From Guillardia theta CCMP2712 (Eukaryota; Cryptophyceae; Pyrenomonadales; Geminigeraceae), in contig NW_005434541.1 of assembly GCF_000315625.1 (NCBI RefSeq), positions 95,941 to 159,940 on the forward strand: a stretch of DNA of 64,000 nucleotides, given 5' to 3'. A program made the position numbers and the translations under genes. Shown one piece after another: positions 46,526 through 58,035 of this stretch (positions are counted from its first letter, which is position 1; each line of letters starts with the position of its first letter). A model generated the notes under the pieces. That model did not search any database, was not told the origin of the DNA, and was given only the letters and a program-made list of their open reading frames with translations.

Positions 46526-48838
46526 ATGAAGACCAAGGATTCGAGCAAGAAACGGAAAAGAATCGACGACGATTCCGAAGAACATGTGAAGGGTAAGACT
46601 GGGATGGAAAGGGATTCCGACTCACTGAAACCTGGCGCGCTGAATGATTCCGAGTCCGATCAAATGTTGAGGTCGAAGAAGGAAAAGAAGAAGCAAAAGG
46701 CTCAGAGAAAACTTAAGATCGTGCAAGACAGTCAGGAGGTGGTGGAGGAGGAGGTCAATGAGCAGACGAAGGATAAGAAGAAGAAAAAGAAGAAAAAGGA
46801 GTCTTCTGAATTGAAAACGTACACAGAAGACAAGGATGTATCTGTGCAAGTCAAGATTGAGAAGAAGGATAAGAAGAAGAACAAGAAGAAAGAGACGATG
46901 GAGGAGGAAGACGATGGAAGCAATGACAAGGATTCAGAAGAAGAGACAGAGAGAAAGAAAATAAAAAGAGACAAGCAGAAGAATCTGAAGAAGAAGCAGA
47001 AGAAGCAGAGCAGCGAGAGCGAAGAGGACGAAGATTCTCATAACAGGACAAGAGAAGGTGTCGAGTCCCCGACATCGCAACCAGCGCTTGTACGACACTC
47101 ATTTGAAACGACCGACGCTGACCACGCGGAGACGCCAAGAGAAGCATATGAACACATCCTGCCGCTGCTTCACAAGATGGCAGAGGCAGCGAGCAAGAAG
47201 CCGTCGGAGCTACGCATCTACGACCCTTTCTTCTGCACGGGCTCCATGAAGCGACACCTGGCCAGCCTGGGCTTCACCAACGTCTACAACAAGAACGAAG
47301 ACTTCTATGAGATGGTGAAGAGCAAGAGAATCCCCGAGCACGACATGGTCGTCACCAACCCTCCTTACTCCCTCGACCACATCCCTCGCTTCCTCCGCTG
47401 GCTCAGCGTCAACGACAAGCCCTGGCTTCTCCTCGTGCCTAACTACGTCTACACCAAGGACTACTTCTCCTCCTCCCTTCGCGGCCGCCTCCCCATGTTT
47501 CTCACGCCTCCTGGTCGCTACGTCTATGAGAGCCCCAAGCACGTGGCCAACGCGCAGGGCCAGGTGAGCAAACGAGCTAGAGAAGGAGGAAAAGCAGATG
47601 TGGGGAGAGCATGGATGAAGTGAAGAGCACAAGGAGCAGAGCCCTGATGGAGGTTGTGCCAGATACGTAAGAGTGGAGAGCATAAGACAGCCCCTTATGT
47701 GAGCTTCTGGTACGTCGAGACACGGTGAGTTCTTCCTGTCTCTCCTCTGCTCGGTCCCACCACACTTTTTTCAGCTCCCCCTCCAACTCCCCCCTCCCCC
47801 CCCTCTTTGTCTGTCCCTCCCCTCCCCTCCTCCCTCCTGCCCGCTCTCTTGCTCGATTTGTGATGTGCCTACAATTTTTGATCTACCTGCGGACCCCCTC
47901 AATGTCTCTCCTTCGCTTTTGTCCTTTGCTTGCTTCTCATCGTCTAACTGTAATGAAAACAGTCCCATCATTCAGCCCAATCAGGTTCACACCTGGTGGA
48001 TGGCAGAAAAAATGTTTGACAAGACAAACTGCCGGTGATGATATAATCCCAGCTACCCTCCTCTCTGTCCTTGAACCGCATCATCGTTCTCTTCTTACTA
48101 CTCTCTTCAAATCTCCTCGCTTTCCTTCCACTACTTTGTCTTTCTCGTCCTATTACTCTCTTTAGACCTTTCTCCCTTCTCCTCTTTACTCCCCATTCTC
48201 ATCTATCCAGTATTCACGATCAGAATCCTTGGCTCTCTCTAGGAATCATCTGTCCCTGCGGTTGGACTTGTCACTAACTCTCATGAATTCGTTCTTTCTC
48301 ACTTTCCATCCTCTGTCAAATCTTCATATTGTTCCTTCTCCTTCTCCTCCTCCTGCAACTGCTCCACCTTATCCTTCTCTTCTTTATGCTACTCCTGCTC
48401 TTCTTCTTGCTTCTCATGCTCCTCCTCCTGCTCTCTCCTTCCGTTCTCCCCTGCAGGTTGTGCAAGAATGTGGAGCAGCTGCCTGCCAACATGAGAGACT
48501 CGTTCGATCCTCTCCGCAAGGTTCGACTTGCTTTCCCGTGCCTGCCTCATCGAGTGAATCTCAGCGACTGCCCAAGCACATGAGGAAAGCGATGAAGAAG
48601 TCGCACACAGCAGATGGCAGGTTGATTCTGCTGCCCTCCTCCTTCGCTCCTCTTTGCTTCTCCTCCCTTGTCCTTCTCAGTCCCATCCTCTCGTTCTTGA
48701 GCGTTATCCCTCCTGCACTTCCTCTGCTCGTCTCTCTTCACCCAAACTAGCCGTACCTTCTTATGTTCCTCACCTCGCAGGCCGCTGTGCAAGCAGTGCG
48801 GACAAGTCCACGGCAATTGCAAGCACACGCGACAGTGA
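46526..48838 (+). CDS. NPPY-type class I methyltransferase with Lys-rich N-terminus
   Basis: About 419 residues from five exons: 46526-47563, 47681-47724, 48457-48520, 48565-48620, 48781-48838; every join keeps frame. Residues 1-190 are a highly charged Lys/Glu/Ser tail (KDKKKKKKKKESSE), probably nuclear or nucleolar. The catalytic core has YDPFFCTGSMKRHL as the AdoMet loop, an acidic strand end (YNKNEDFYE) and TNPPYS as motif IV, the signature of amino-methyltransferases acting on adenine, cytosine or glutamine. It ends with a compact Cys/His cluster (LCKQCGQVHGNCKHTR) that could bind zinc. Substrate is unknown: DNA or RNA adenine is possible and protein is not excluded. The start was chosen as the first ATG before the charged tail. 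Confidence 0.75.
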
Positions 48839-48851
48839 TAGATGACTACGA

Positions 48852-48852
48852 G

Positions 48853-48934
<82 letters not shown>
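48852..48934. repeat. (GGAGCA)n hexamer repeat
   Basis: About 13 perfect hexamers right after the methyltransferase stop codon, the reverse complement of the CTCCTG-type array upstream of the same gene. Confidence 0.95.
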
Positions 48935-49121
48935 AAGAAATGCGGCAGGAGGGGATTACACTTGATTTTGTTAAAGAAGAGTGGTCAAGCCTACTAGCAG
49001 CTTGGGGTGTGACAGGCAACTTGAAATGACGTTGGCAGTCGGCAGCTGAAATCCGAAAGTTTGCGGGATGTTTGTTGTACACCAGCTGGGAGAGTGGAGG
49101 AGGCAGCAGATGCCAGTGAAA

Positions 49122-52100
49122 TCAATCGCACTTGATGCTGCAGAGAAGTAAGTTGAAGCACATGCGAAACTTGAAGGAAGAGCGTGGAGGATGGTAAACA
49201 GGCAGCGGGAGAGAGCCAAGAATAATCAGAGGAGGAGAAAACAAGCAACAAGCACGAGCATGCAAAACGAGGATTCACGCACCACAAGGAACTAGAAAGG
49301 ATGATGCAGCAGGGAAAACAGAGAAAGAGGAACAGGGATTGGGAAAGAGGAATTGATGGCAAAGCTGGAGATAAGGGAGAGAAGAGCGGTGGATGTTGAG
49401 GCAGATGCAGATGTAGAGAGTGGGGATGTTGGCAGGTACTGACCAGCGGTAGATGTAGCGGACAAAGGCGAGGGCAGAGAAGAAACCAACAGTTCCGAGC
49501 ATGAGGAAAGCGCCATAGCAGACCATGCTCATGTACCTAGCACTAGCATCAGGCGCTGAAATCTTCCCTCCCTCCTCGTCCTCTCACCCAAAGAAGAAGG
49601 AAGTTTGCATGAAACCTGTCATATGAGCTTTGAACCTGCAAGATGTCAGGTCAGGGGCAACAGAATGACGAATAGGTCGACGAAGGAGCAAGAAAGGACA
49701 GTCCACAAGAAGGAAGCAACCGAAACGGGGGAAAGCGAAACAGCAGCCAGGAGGAAAAAGAAGAGGTACCGGAAGTAATAGAAGCAATAGGCAAAGATAA
49801 AGAAGCCTGTCGATCCTCCGCTGAAGATGCTCCTCCACCACCACCTGTAGTCCTCCACCGCCAGCTGGAAGTATGTCAAGGCGATGGTGATGAAGGAGGT
49901 AACGATGATGAGGATAAGGAAGACGAGGAGGAGGATCCCGTAGAGGGAGTAGAGCTGCCTGCCCCACACAGAGGCGAAGACATAGTAGAGCTCGATGTAA
50001 ATGGCGCTGAAGGGGAGGAACCCAGCCATCACCATCTGGTAGGGTGCCTGTCTGTGCCAGTGGAGAGGAGGAATCTCTCGAGGAAGTTTGTTGGTTCTGC
50101 ACGGAGCCTCAAACGGGCCCGCGAAGTTTCGCCCAGAGATTCCGCCAACGATGTTGAGAGGGAAGCTGACGAGAGTTAAGATGAGGAGAATAATGACAAC
50201 GGTTCCAAAGGGAAGAGCAGCCGACGAGTTGTAGGCGACTGCAACAAAGTTGAGGAAGGTTGCCATTATGAAGAAGGGGCCAAGAAAGAGCAAGTAAGAG
50301 GTGACAAGCGCCCAGACCCAATTGGATCCCTCGATCTTGGTGTAAAGGTTACCGGCGACATATCCATTTATGCCCGATGTCAGCGCAAAGATCAGCAGGG
50401 CTGCTACCAGCAGGGCCCCGCGGTTGTACCTCGTGTAAGGCCCGAGGCATGCGAGGAAGAGCACTCCAAGGCACATGCACAGCAGCTGAGCTCCATTGCC
50501 AAGGACGGCAGCGAAAAGCTCCTTGTGCTGGGGGAACCTGAAGACGTCGCCATTGACGAGCTTCCAGCCACTCTCATCCTGATCCATCCCTGTCTCCTCC
50601 TCCATGTGCGCATACCGAGCAAAGTCGTTCTTCAACACTCGCATCAGAATGGTCGCAAGGAAGCCGGTCAGCAGGAGGACGGTGACGATGGAATTGAAGA
50701 TTGAGAACCATCGGATCTCAAGGTGCTGATGCGGAGACTCCTTGTGCTCTAGCACGTGGTCGCGTGTCTTGTGTACAGACTTAACCCACCTCGCGGAGTA
50801 CATGAAGTGAACGTCGATTGGATTCGTCGAGTCCGTGATGTCAAGGTTCTGCTCTGGATCGTGTTCCCAGGTTATCTCCAGGATCTCCTCACCATTGTGT
50901 GCAATGGTGAAGATGTAGTTGGTGAACAGACTGTACATAGTCACGTTCTCGCCGTTCACAAGCTCGGAAGACTTGTCGCCGATGAAGCCCCAAAGAGGAA
51001 TGTCATCTGATGAGCAAGAAAACGTTCACAGCAGGCACTGGCGCAAGGAAGCATTTGCTACCATAGATAAACTCGAAGTAGTAGTCCTCGTCAATTGCCC
51101 GCTGGAACATCTCAATCTCCTTGGGCTTAAGAGTATAGGAACATAATGTTCTGGACTCGAAGGGAACTAGAAGTCACCACGTCAGAAGATACCACTCGTC
51201 CTATCAGCTTACTCAAGAAGGGAAGTGCAAACAGCGTCTTCATCATCCTGTCTCCGACAAGGATCTCCCCAAGATGATGAGGTTTCCTCTCCTCTTCCTG
51301 CGAACGTCCATTTTTATCATCTTCGATTTCTTTTTCTTGGCCATCACCATCACCATCTCTCCTCACTTCCTACATATCTTACTCCCTTGATGTGTTCGTC
51401 CCCTGGTCTCCTTCTGTCTAGACTACTACTCCTTCTTCACGTCACAATTGGGAGTACATACCTTGGGCGCGCAAAAAGGAAGGGTATAGTACTCGTACTG
51501 GAACAACCGGGGTCAAGAATGCGGGGTGGATGGTAAGCGAGGCTCACTTGTTCAGAAGGATTTCCATAGGGTCCAACCTACCCGAACAAGTCACGTACAG
51601 CATGTTGATTCAACAACTGTGATCTACCTTGTTCGCGTAAAGAGGAACATTATCCCCTCGACGATATTTCGAGCCAAATACAACCTGCCATCAAACAAAA
51701 TGAACATCAAGGTCTCGAAAGATAATCCTTGTATCAACAAAGGACAATTCTAACAATCCCGGAGGAGGGAAGGACTTCAATATCACGTCAAGAAGCATAA
51801 AAAAAACAATGCGAACTTCACGAGTCCGCTTGCTCCACCACTGAGGAATAACCATTCTGTACTACAAGTTTCGGAAGAACCCTTTTGCCTACTGTATGCG
51901 AACAATGTACTGGAATACTTGATTTCCTTGCTGTTCTCAGACAGGTGGTTTCAATCCTGAGGCAGCAGCCTGAAAGTATGGCTGCCCAGTTTCCCTCTTG
52001 CCATTTTTCACAATTCATCGGCCTGACCTTCCCTACGCCCACCTCCTGGCTCTCAATGCAGTTTCCTCAACTCTTCAGCTGTTTGCTATCTCCTCTCTTC

Positions 52101-52177
52101 ATTTGCTTAATTCTCCTCCTCCCTCTTACCGCAAGCGCCGCCATGATTGCCGTCCATCTCAGAGCTGCCGCTGCCAT
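49122..52177 (-). CDS. transmembrane 9 superfamily protein (TM9SF1-like nonaspanin)
   Basis: About 584 residues from ten exons: 52177-52130, 51684-51628, 51577-51548, 51497-51462, 51297-51213, 51166-51062, 51006-49770, 49635-49588, 49536-49444, 49137-49122. Exon 1 is a signal peptide (MAAAALRWTAIMAALA). The lumenal part has NKVGPYGNPSEQ joined to YEYYTLPFC, LGEILVGDRM and YYFEFIYDDIPLWGF. Nine hydrophobic spans follow, with FNFVAVAYNSSAALPFG-like loops, PCRTNKLPREIPP, YYVFASVWG and EDYRWWWRS. The last exon is only 16 nt and completes YIYRCIKCD, close to the COPI-binding tail of the family. Such proteins act in endosome/Golgi sorting of other membrane proteins. NKVGPY and the PCRT-REIPP loop favour the TM9SF1 branch. 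Confidence 0.93.
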
Positions 52178-52189
52178 GTTGGCCTGGCT

Positions 52190-53797
52190 CCACCTGGATG
52201 GAACTGGTGCAGGGAGGGGTGAGGGTGGTTGAACGGGGCAGGTGGGGTATGTCGATGTGGGGTACCGTTCGCAAAGCTTGTTTGGACCGGTGTTCTGAAT
52301 AGAAGATTTCTGGGAAGAAAGGTGGGTATCATGATACACCCCTACCCTCAAATACCCCTTACTACCCCATATATGTCTTTCAGTACCCCTTCTGAACCAT
52401 CAGGCATGCCACGCAGGCCCAACGATTCATCCTTTAGCATTAACCCTACCCTCTGATTATCCAACGAGTCGTGAGAAATTACGGGGTAGGGTATGACAAC
52501 AGGTTTCGATGGTGGGTGATATCACCCATCTGATATTCTAAGGGTACTGAGCTGGCAATAGGGAGGGTATGAAATTCAAAGGGGTAGGTGGGAGACAGCA
52601 AACACCGAGGCTCATAACGTTCTTGCACTTTCAGTGCCAAGCACGCCCGGCGCAACGGCGCGGTGACCCGGGCCCGGCGCGGCGGCCCGCGGGCCCGGCC
52701 GCCAGCCGTTTCGGCCCGGCGGCCGGCCCGGGCCCTCACCGGAGTCCGACCACTGGGCCTGCCGGGCCCGGGGAACGGGCCCCGCAGCCAGGCACTGATC
52801 AGTGAGTCACCCGCCGCCCCGGCGGGCCCCCCGGGCCCCGGCCGGGCACCCGGTCGGGCGGGCCCGGCCGCCGGAGTCTGGCTGAGTCCCGGAGTCCGGT
52901 TGGACCGTGCCGGGCACAGGCTGGGTCAGTCGGCACTGAGTGAACTTCCGAAGCTTCAGGCCGGCTTTTTTTTGGCTCGCTCAAGGGTACGTGACTTTCA
53001 CGACCGGCGGAGGGTCCGAGGCTCCGGGAGCCGCTATCTTAACCGATCGAACGTTAACATCAACGAGTAAGTTGAGGCCCCCATGACCCACCTCGCCGTA
53101 GGAGGTCCTAGCATTGCCTCGGACCCTTTGACTTCTTGTGATTGACTTTGGTGTACCCTACCCCCGCTGAGGTATCACTACTAGTCCCCTCACGAACACC
53201 ACTGGGGCTCCGTTGGGTACCCACCCTTTGTTCTCCCATCATTGGAAGGACCCCTACAATGATAGTCTCCACGAGGGTACAAGTGCAGGGAAGTACCCTA
53301 GTACCCTCCCAGAATACCGTTCACTGGCCCGCACCGTCTATAAATGTCCTGCCTGGCGTCTCCTCTAGTGGATCTGATCCCTAACCCTTCCTCCTCTTTC
53401 CCATTCAGTCGCCTCTGCTTTTCTGGTCGATTGCTCCATTGATCACCTACATTTCGTTACTTCTCAGACCCAGCCTCCCCCTCCTCTCTTACCCCATTTC
53501 CTCGTTCCTTTCTTCCTCTCCCATAAACTGATTTCTCTCCTTCTTCGCCCGGCTCATGTTGATCGTCCGGGTCTCACAATTCTCGCTCAAGAACAAGAAC
53601 TGCCTTGCCTAGAGAGAAATATTTTCCCTCCGACCTTGTCTTGTGGCCCTGTGAATCACTCCATTGTTTGCAGTTATTTCAAAGATCGTTAAGTCCAGCG
53701 AATGTTTGGATTTCAGGACAGCTCATCGGTGATGAATGCGCTTCAATAGCTGAATTGCTGAGTGATCAAGATTCAGAACAGCACGGCAAGGTCTGAC
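52190..53797. other. intergenic with GC-rich island and TACCC flanks
   Basis: 52200-52590 is rich in GGGTA/TACCC words. 52630-53075 is a very GC-rich island full of GGCCCGGC and CCGGAGTCCG. 53140-53345 again has TACCC/GTACCC words. 53400-53790 is CT-rich leader sequence of the next gene. No coding signal. Confidence 0.55.
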
Positions 53798-54802
53798 ATG
53801 GGAAAGCAAGGAGTGGTCGGGGAGGAAATGGGCGTCTACTTGGTATGTGCCGTAAATTTTCTATTCATACATCACCAAAAATTTATCTGATTCATGTTGT
53901 ATGATGCAGCAAGGTGCAGTGAGTTCCTTGTTCGAAAATGTCTCCGGCGCTTTCTCGCCCATCTTGGTAAATCATTCCTTGCATTTCTTTTGAGATACCT
54001 GATGCTGCTGCAAGCAATCGAATTATAGCAAGAAGATAAAATCGAAAAAGGAACATGTACACCAGCAGGAGACAGGTAATTCTTCAATTGCTGTTGCATA
54101 GCAAAACTCATCACAACAACAGTTGCAGGCTCTCCCGAAGAATTGTCTAGCCACCGCAAGCTCAAATCTGCGTCTCTTGAGGCATCTGAACAGCAAGACG
54201 CTCCGTCGCCAACCTCACCTATCGGGAGATACAAGTCAGCGCTCAAGTCTCCAATGACCTCGTCTCCTCTCAATCGCTCAAACCTTCGCTCCCCTCTGGA
54301 TAAAAAGCCTGACAGCAAAATTCGATCCGTAAAAATCAGATTCATTGAAGAGGAAACGCAGCACTCTCCAATCGCTTGTGCCAAGACGGACAAGTCAGCA
54401 CCTGCCGAATCCACAGCACCGAAAGATCACAAGGACCATTTTGTGATCCAATCCTCCAAACAGAAGAACAGGAAAACAAAGAAGGATGCGATGATCGCAG
54501 CCAGCTTGACCATCGAGGAAGAACACCCTCCAGCCGAGGTGAAGACGAATCTAAAGCGTTAGACCCGTGCTGATCATGCTGAATGTTAAGGCGGATGAGA
54601 AATTGATGAGGTTGAATTTAAATGTTCAGCTGACACAAGAAGCCAAAGAAGCAGCTCAATTTCACGTCAACCAGGTGAGGAGTGACGAATGAGTGGTTGG
54701 TCAATGAGCGCTCTTGTCTTGTAGGCCAGGATGCTTTCGACGAAGAATCAGTTGCCTGACGGATCCCCTCTCAATATTCGGGATGGAATCTTGTGGTTAT
54801 AG
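53798..54802 (+). CDS. hypothetical disordered protein
   Basis: Spliced frame that I join as 53798-53842 (MGKQGVVGEEMGVYL), an exon with QGAVSSLFENVSGAFSPIL near 53911-53967, KIKSKKEHVHQQETG near 54035-54077, a main exon from about 54128 to 54540 and two last exons ending NIRDGILWL and stop at 54802. Phases agree at each join. The protein is Ser/Pro/Lys-rich with SP motifs (SPTSPIGR, KSPMTSSPLNRS), typical of phosphorylated disordered proteins. An alternative without the last intron stops at 54562. The Gly-rich start could be N-myristoylated, but this is speculative. No family recognised. Confidence 0.5.
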
Positions 54803-54929
54803 CGACGACACTCTATGCCATGACGCTAGATGTCAGACAACAACTTCTCGTCTTCTCTTCTCAGTAAAACTTTAACAAAATCTTGTGCACCTTGGCATTT
54901 GACGGGGAATGTCTTTTCAAAAGTAATCT

Positions 54930-56767
54930 CTAAGATGACTGTCTAAGAGAAAAGTAATGAATTTCTTTAGCACATAGACACCTGCAACATGCTGAGTGTC
55001 CGCTCAACTTCTGCGCAACACTAACCTTCTGCTTTCTTGCCTCTCTGACCTTCTCCAGCGAGGAGTTTATCGCATGCTGTTGATGTGGCTGCAGCTCTTG
55101 TTGACCCAGCATGGCAACTTCCTCAAGGTAAGGGTCTTGTACTTTACTGGATCCATCAAAGATGACGACAGGAAGATGTCAGCAATTAGAATCAAACAGC
55201 CGAAAGTAGATATTCGAAAAATATGACCTCTTGATACCCGTGAGCTCCTCCATCACCGCTAGACCACAGAAAGGCGCGTACACTTCAGAGTATCCGCCCT
55301 GTATATGCATGAAGGGTTCAGATCGAAGCGAATCCATGCTCGTAAGACCTCGTGCAGCAGAATCAACTTGCCGGAGCAGCATCTGGCATAAATAAATTTC
55401 ACATCATCGTCCAGACACTTCAAGATAAACTTACCGATCTGCTAGCTCCTTGACCTGTTGTGTAAGATACCTGAAGGTTTCTGGAAGGAAAATGATCGAC
55501 AAGAACAAAACAAAACATCAATCATTACCGGAGTGACACATCATGGAACCGAGCGGATCGAAGAAAGAACAGTCAAATCCACAGCTGATCATAATCTGAA
55601 ATACACAAAACAATCATCCTCGTGGGTATAAGTGAAAACACTAAGTAACGAAGATCAAGTCAAACCATCTCAGTCGTGCATCTTACACTCGTGCACATTA
55701 CATCGACACGCGATGACAGAGCTCATGCAATTCAAGTACGCGCAATAGAAAGCGATTGAACTTGCCAACTGCGGTTTTTCATCGCCAAAGCTGGTTTCAG
55801 CGAGAGAGCACGCAGCTCTGATAGCTTCCCTAACAGTTTCGTCATCTGCTCATGAGATCCTGCGCTTCTCCGCCACCTGTAGGCCCCATCGCCACTGCCA
55901 GGAGGAAGAGGTAGGTTGCAATTGAATCCAAGGCCAAGCCCCTTTGCAAAGAGTCAAACCCCCTCTCATCTCCTCACATCACCTGGCCAAGTTCATCAGC
56001 AAACCCACTGTCAAGAGGATAACTGCTTTCACGATCATTGCATGTCGTCAAAGCGGAGGTTTACTTGCGATCTTGATGGATACTGATGAACATTACTTTG
56101 TCTGAATCATCTACTTTATCGTCAGGCACGAAAACTACTTTCATTCACTTTACAGAATGCTTGTTGGGTTCCATTGCCATGATGTACATCCCAATCGATG
56201 ATTACGATCCTCTCTAGTCCTGATGGGGTTCAATCCAATAGAACAAGAGGGAAGAAAAAGTCGTCACCTCTTACTTCGATCGCGTGCTTTGCTGCTATTG
56301 CAATGTTGTTGAGCAAACAGAAACCTCTGCCTCGGTCTCGCTCCGCATGGTGACCAGGAGGGCGTAGGAGGCAATATCCATTGACAATCCTTTCGTCCAA
56401 GACAGCGTTCACCATGCTAATGGCAGATCCAGCAGCAAGCAGAGCTATTCCAAGTCCACCTGGGCTGAAAGGAGCACAGTCTCCCGCATCACCACCTTCA
56501 CATTCGCTCAATTCTGTGAGTTTTGCTTCGAATGGGCGTTAGAGTGTTTGTCGCAACAAGAAAGTTGATCTCACTCAAATACTCCTGGCTATGAACGCGA
56601 AGAACCTCGTCTAATGTTGCAGGAAGCGAGTCTATGGGGACAGTTTCTTTGAGCAACCCACTGACTTGCAGGAGCGAATGGATTCTTCTCTTGCTCTCAG
56701 GCGTTTCCACGTGTTGGATCGGCTGAACGAATAGGGTGCGCTTGCATGGGCGCTCATGAAATGACAT
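54930..56767 (-). CDS. histone deacetylase, class II / bacterial APAH-like type
   Basis: Zn-dependent deacetylase in about a dozen short exons. ATG at 56767; exon 1 ends at 56575 where YL joins in frame to [12 protein letters not shown]. Landmarks in order: [19 protein letters not shown] (active-site His pair and substrate loop), [18 protein letters not shown] (Asp and His zinc ligands), [42 protein letters not shown] (second Asp ligand) and GKLILLHE joined to [10 protein letters not shown]. The end includes QQELQPHQQ, as in plant and bacterial class II-type enzymes. All catalytic residues I can place are present. The last exon could stop at 54930 or slightly earlier, depending on a GTTAGT donor. 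Substrate may be histone or another acetylated protein. Confidence 0.85.
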
Positions 56768-56867
56768 TCCTACGAGTTTCTCTTATGGGCACGAAACGGA
56801 AAGGCTCCCTCCGTCCCTGTACCCCCCTTCCTCTCCATCCCTTTTCGCCCCTCCCTGCCTCCCAGCC

Positions 56868-56870
<3 letters not shown>

Positions 56871-56916
<46 letters not shown>

Positions 56917-56942
56917 CTGCCTGCCTGCCTGCCTGCCTGCCC
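56871..56942. repeat. (CCTG)n tetranucleotide repeat
   Basis: GCCT/CCTG runs broken by two CCTCC variants, about 100 bp upstream of the deacetylase start codon. Confidence 0.93.
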
Positions 56943-57166
56943 CCTTACCTCTTCTGCCTCTCCTCTTCCTCACCATCCACAGCTCTCCTATCCTGTTACT
57001 CCTTCCCTTCTTACCGCCAAAATGCCATCCAAACGCTTCTTGCCATGCATAGCCTGTCGGAGCCATTCAACCTGGTTTTGGCAAATTAATCTGTAAGCTA
57101 AAAGAACTTTTTTTTTTTGCAATGACAGTTTGTTCGACATCAGCGTCATATCAGCGACTTGCAGGA

Positions 57167-57503
57167 GAGACTTGCTGTCGCTTCTGATATGAGACTTGCT
57201 GTCTCTCCTGATATGAGACTTGCTGTCTCTCCTGATATGAGACTTGCTGTCTCTCCTGATATGAGACTTGCTGTCTCTCCTGATATGAGGACTTGCTGTC
57301 CCTCCTGATATGAGACTTGCTGTCTCTCCTGATATGAGACTTGCTGTCCCTCCTGATATGAGACTTGCTGTCTCTCCAGATATGAGACTTGCTGTCTCTC
57401 CTGATATGAGACTTGCTGTCCCTCCTGATATGAGACTTGCTGTCTCTCCTGATATGAGGCTTGCTGTCCCTCCTGATATGAGACTTGCTGTCTCTCCTGA
57501 TAT
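57167..57503. repeat. 24-bp minisatellite, 14 copies
   Basis: Fourteen copies of GAGACTTGCTGTCTCTCCTG plus ATAT, with few substitutions and one 25-bp copy carrying an extra G near 57289. From 57310 the frame is open and would read eight-residue repeats MRLAVSPD. No splice or promoter context makes it a gene. The rest of 57504-58035 is unremarkable intergenic DNA. Confidence 0.95.
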
Positions 57504-58035
57504 GAGACTTTTAGAATCTCGTCGTCATGAGATCATACATTGACATTTTGACATGACAAGAACTCTGCGTCTCATGCTCGCCGCCAAGATGGTCAAGTCA
57601 GAAGCATGTCAACCTGTCTCAACAGGCTCGACTTCGATGCTGCTGTCCAACGCTACTGTATCAAGCCTCATTATTAAAAGTGACACCCTATCAGCAGTAT
57701 CAGAAGTTTAGTTCATTAGAATGCTTAGTGGGCTTACAAGGTTGGTTAGAGCACCTAGTCTAACAGAGATCTCACTACTCGGCAGTGCCACCCGACTTGA
57801 CTGTCCCACGTGGAAGCCTTGCTTCCCTCTCCGCCCTCTCCTCAGGTCTCAAAATTTATAAGCGACGCCTTCAGGTACGTCAACTTCTGAAACTTCATGT
57901 CAGATCATTCCTGTTTTTTTCATCCTTTCCGTGCAAGTTCTGCTCTTTAACCATTCACCACAAGCACTCTCGCCCGGCTCGTTTCTGGATCACTTGTCTC
58001 TATTCATCTGCGGGAGTAGTTTTATGCTACATCTA

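Noticed and set aside
57167-57503. Possible CRISPR-like array
   Set aside because: Units are contiguous with no unique spacers; it is a tandem minisatellite.
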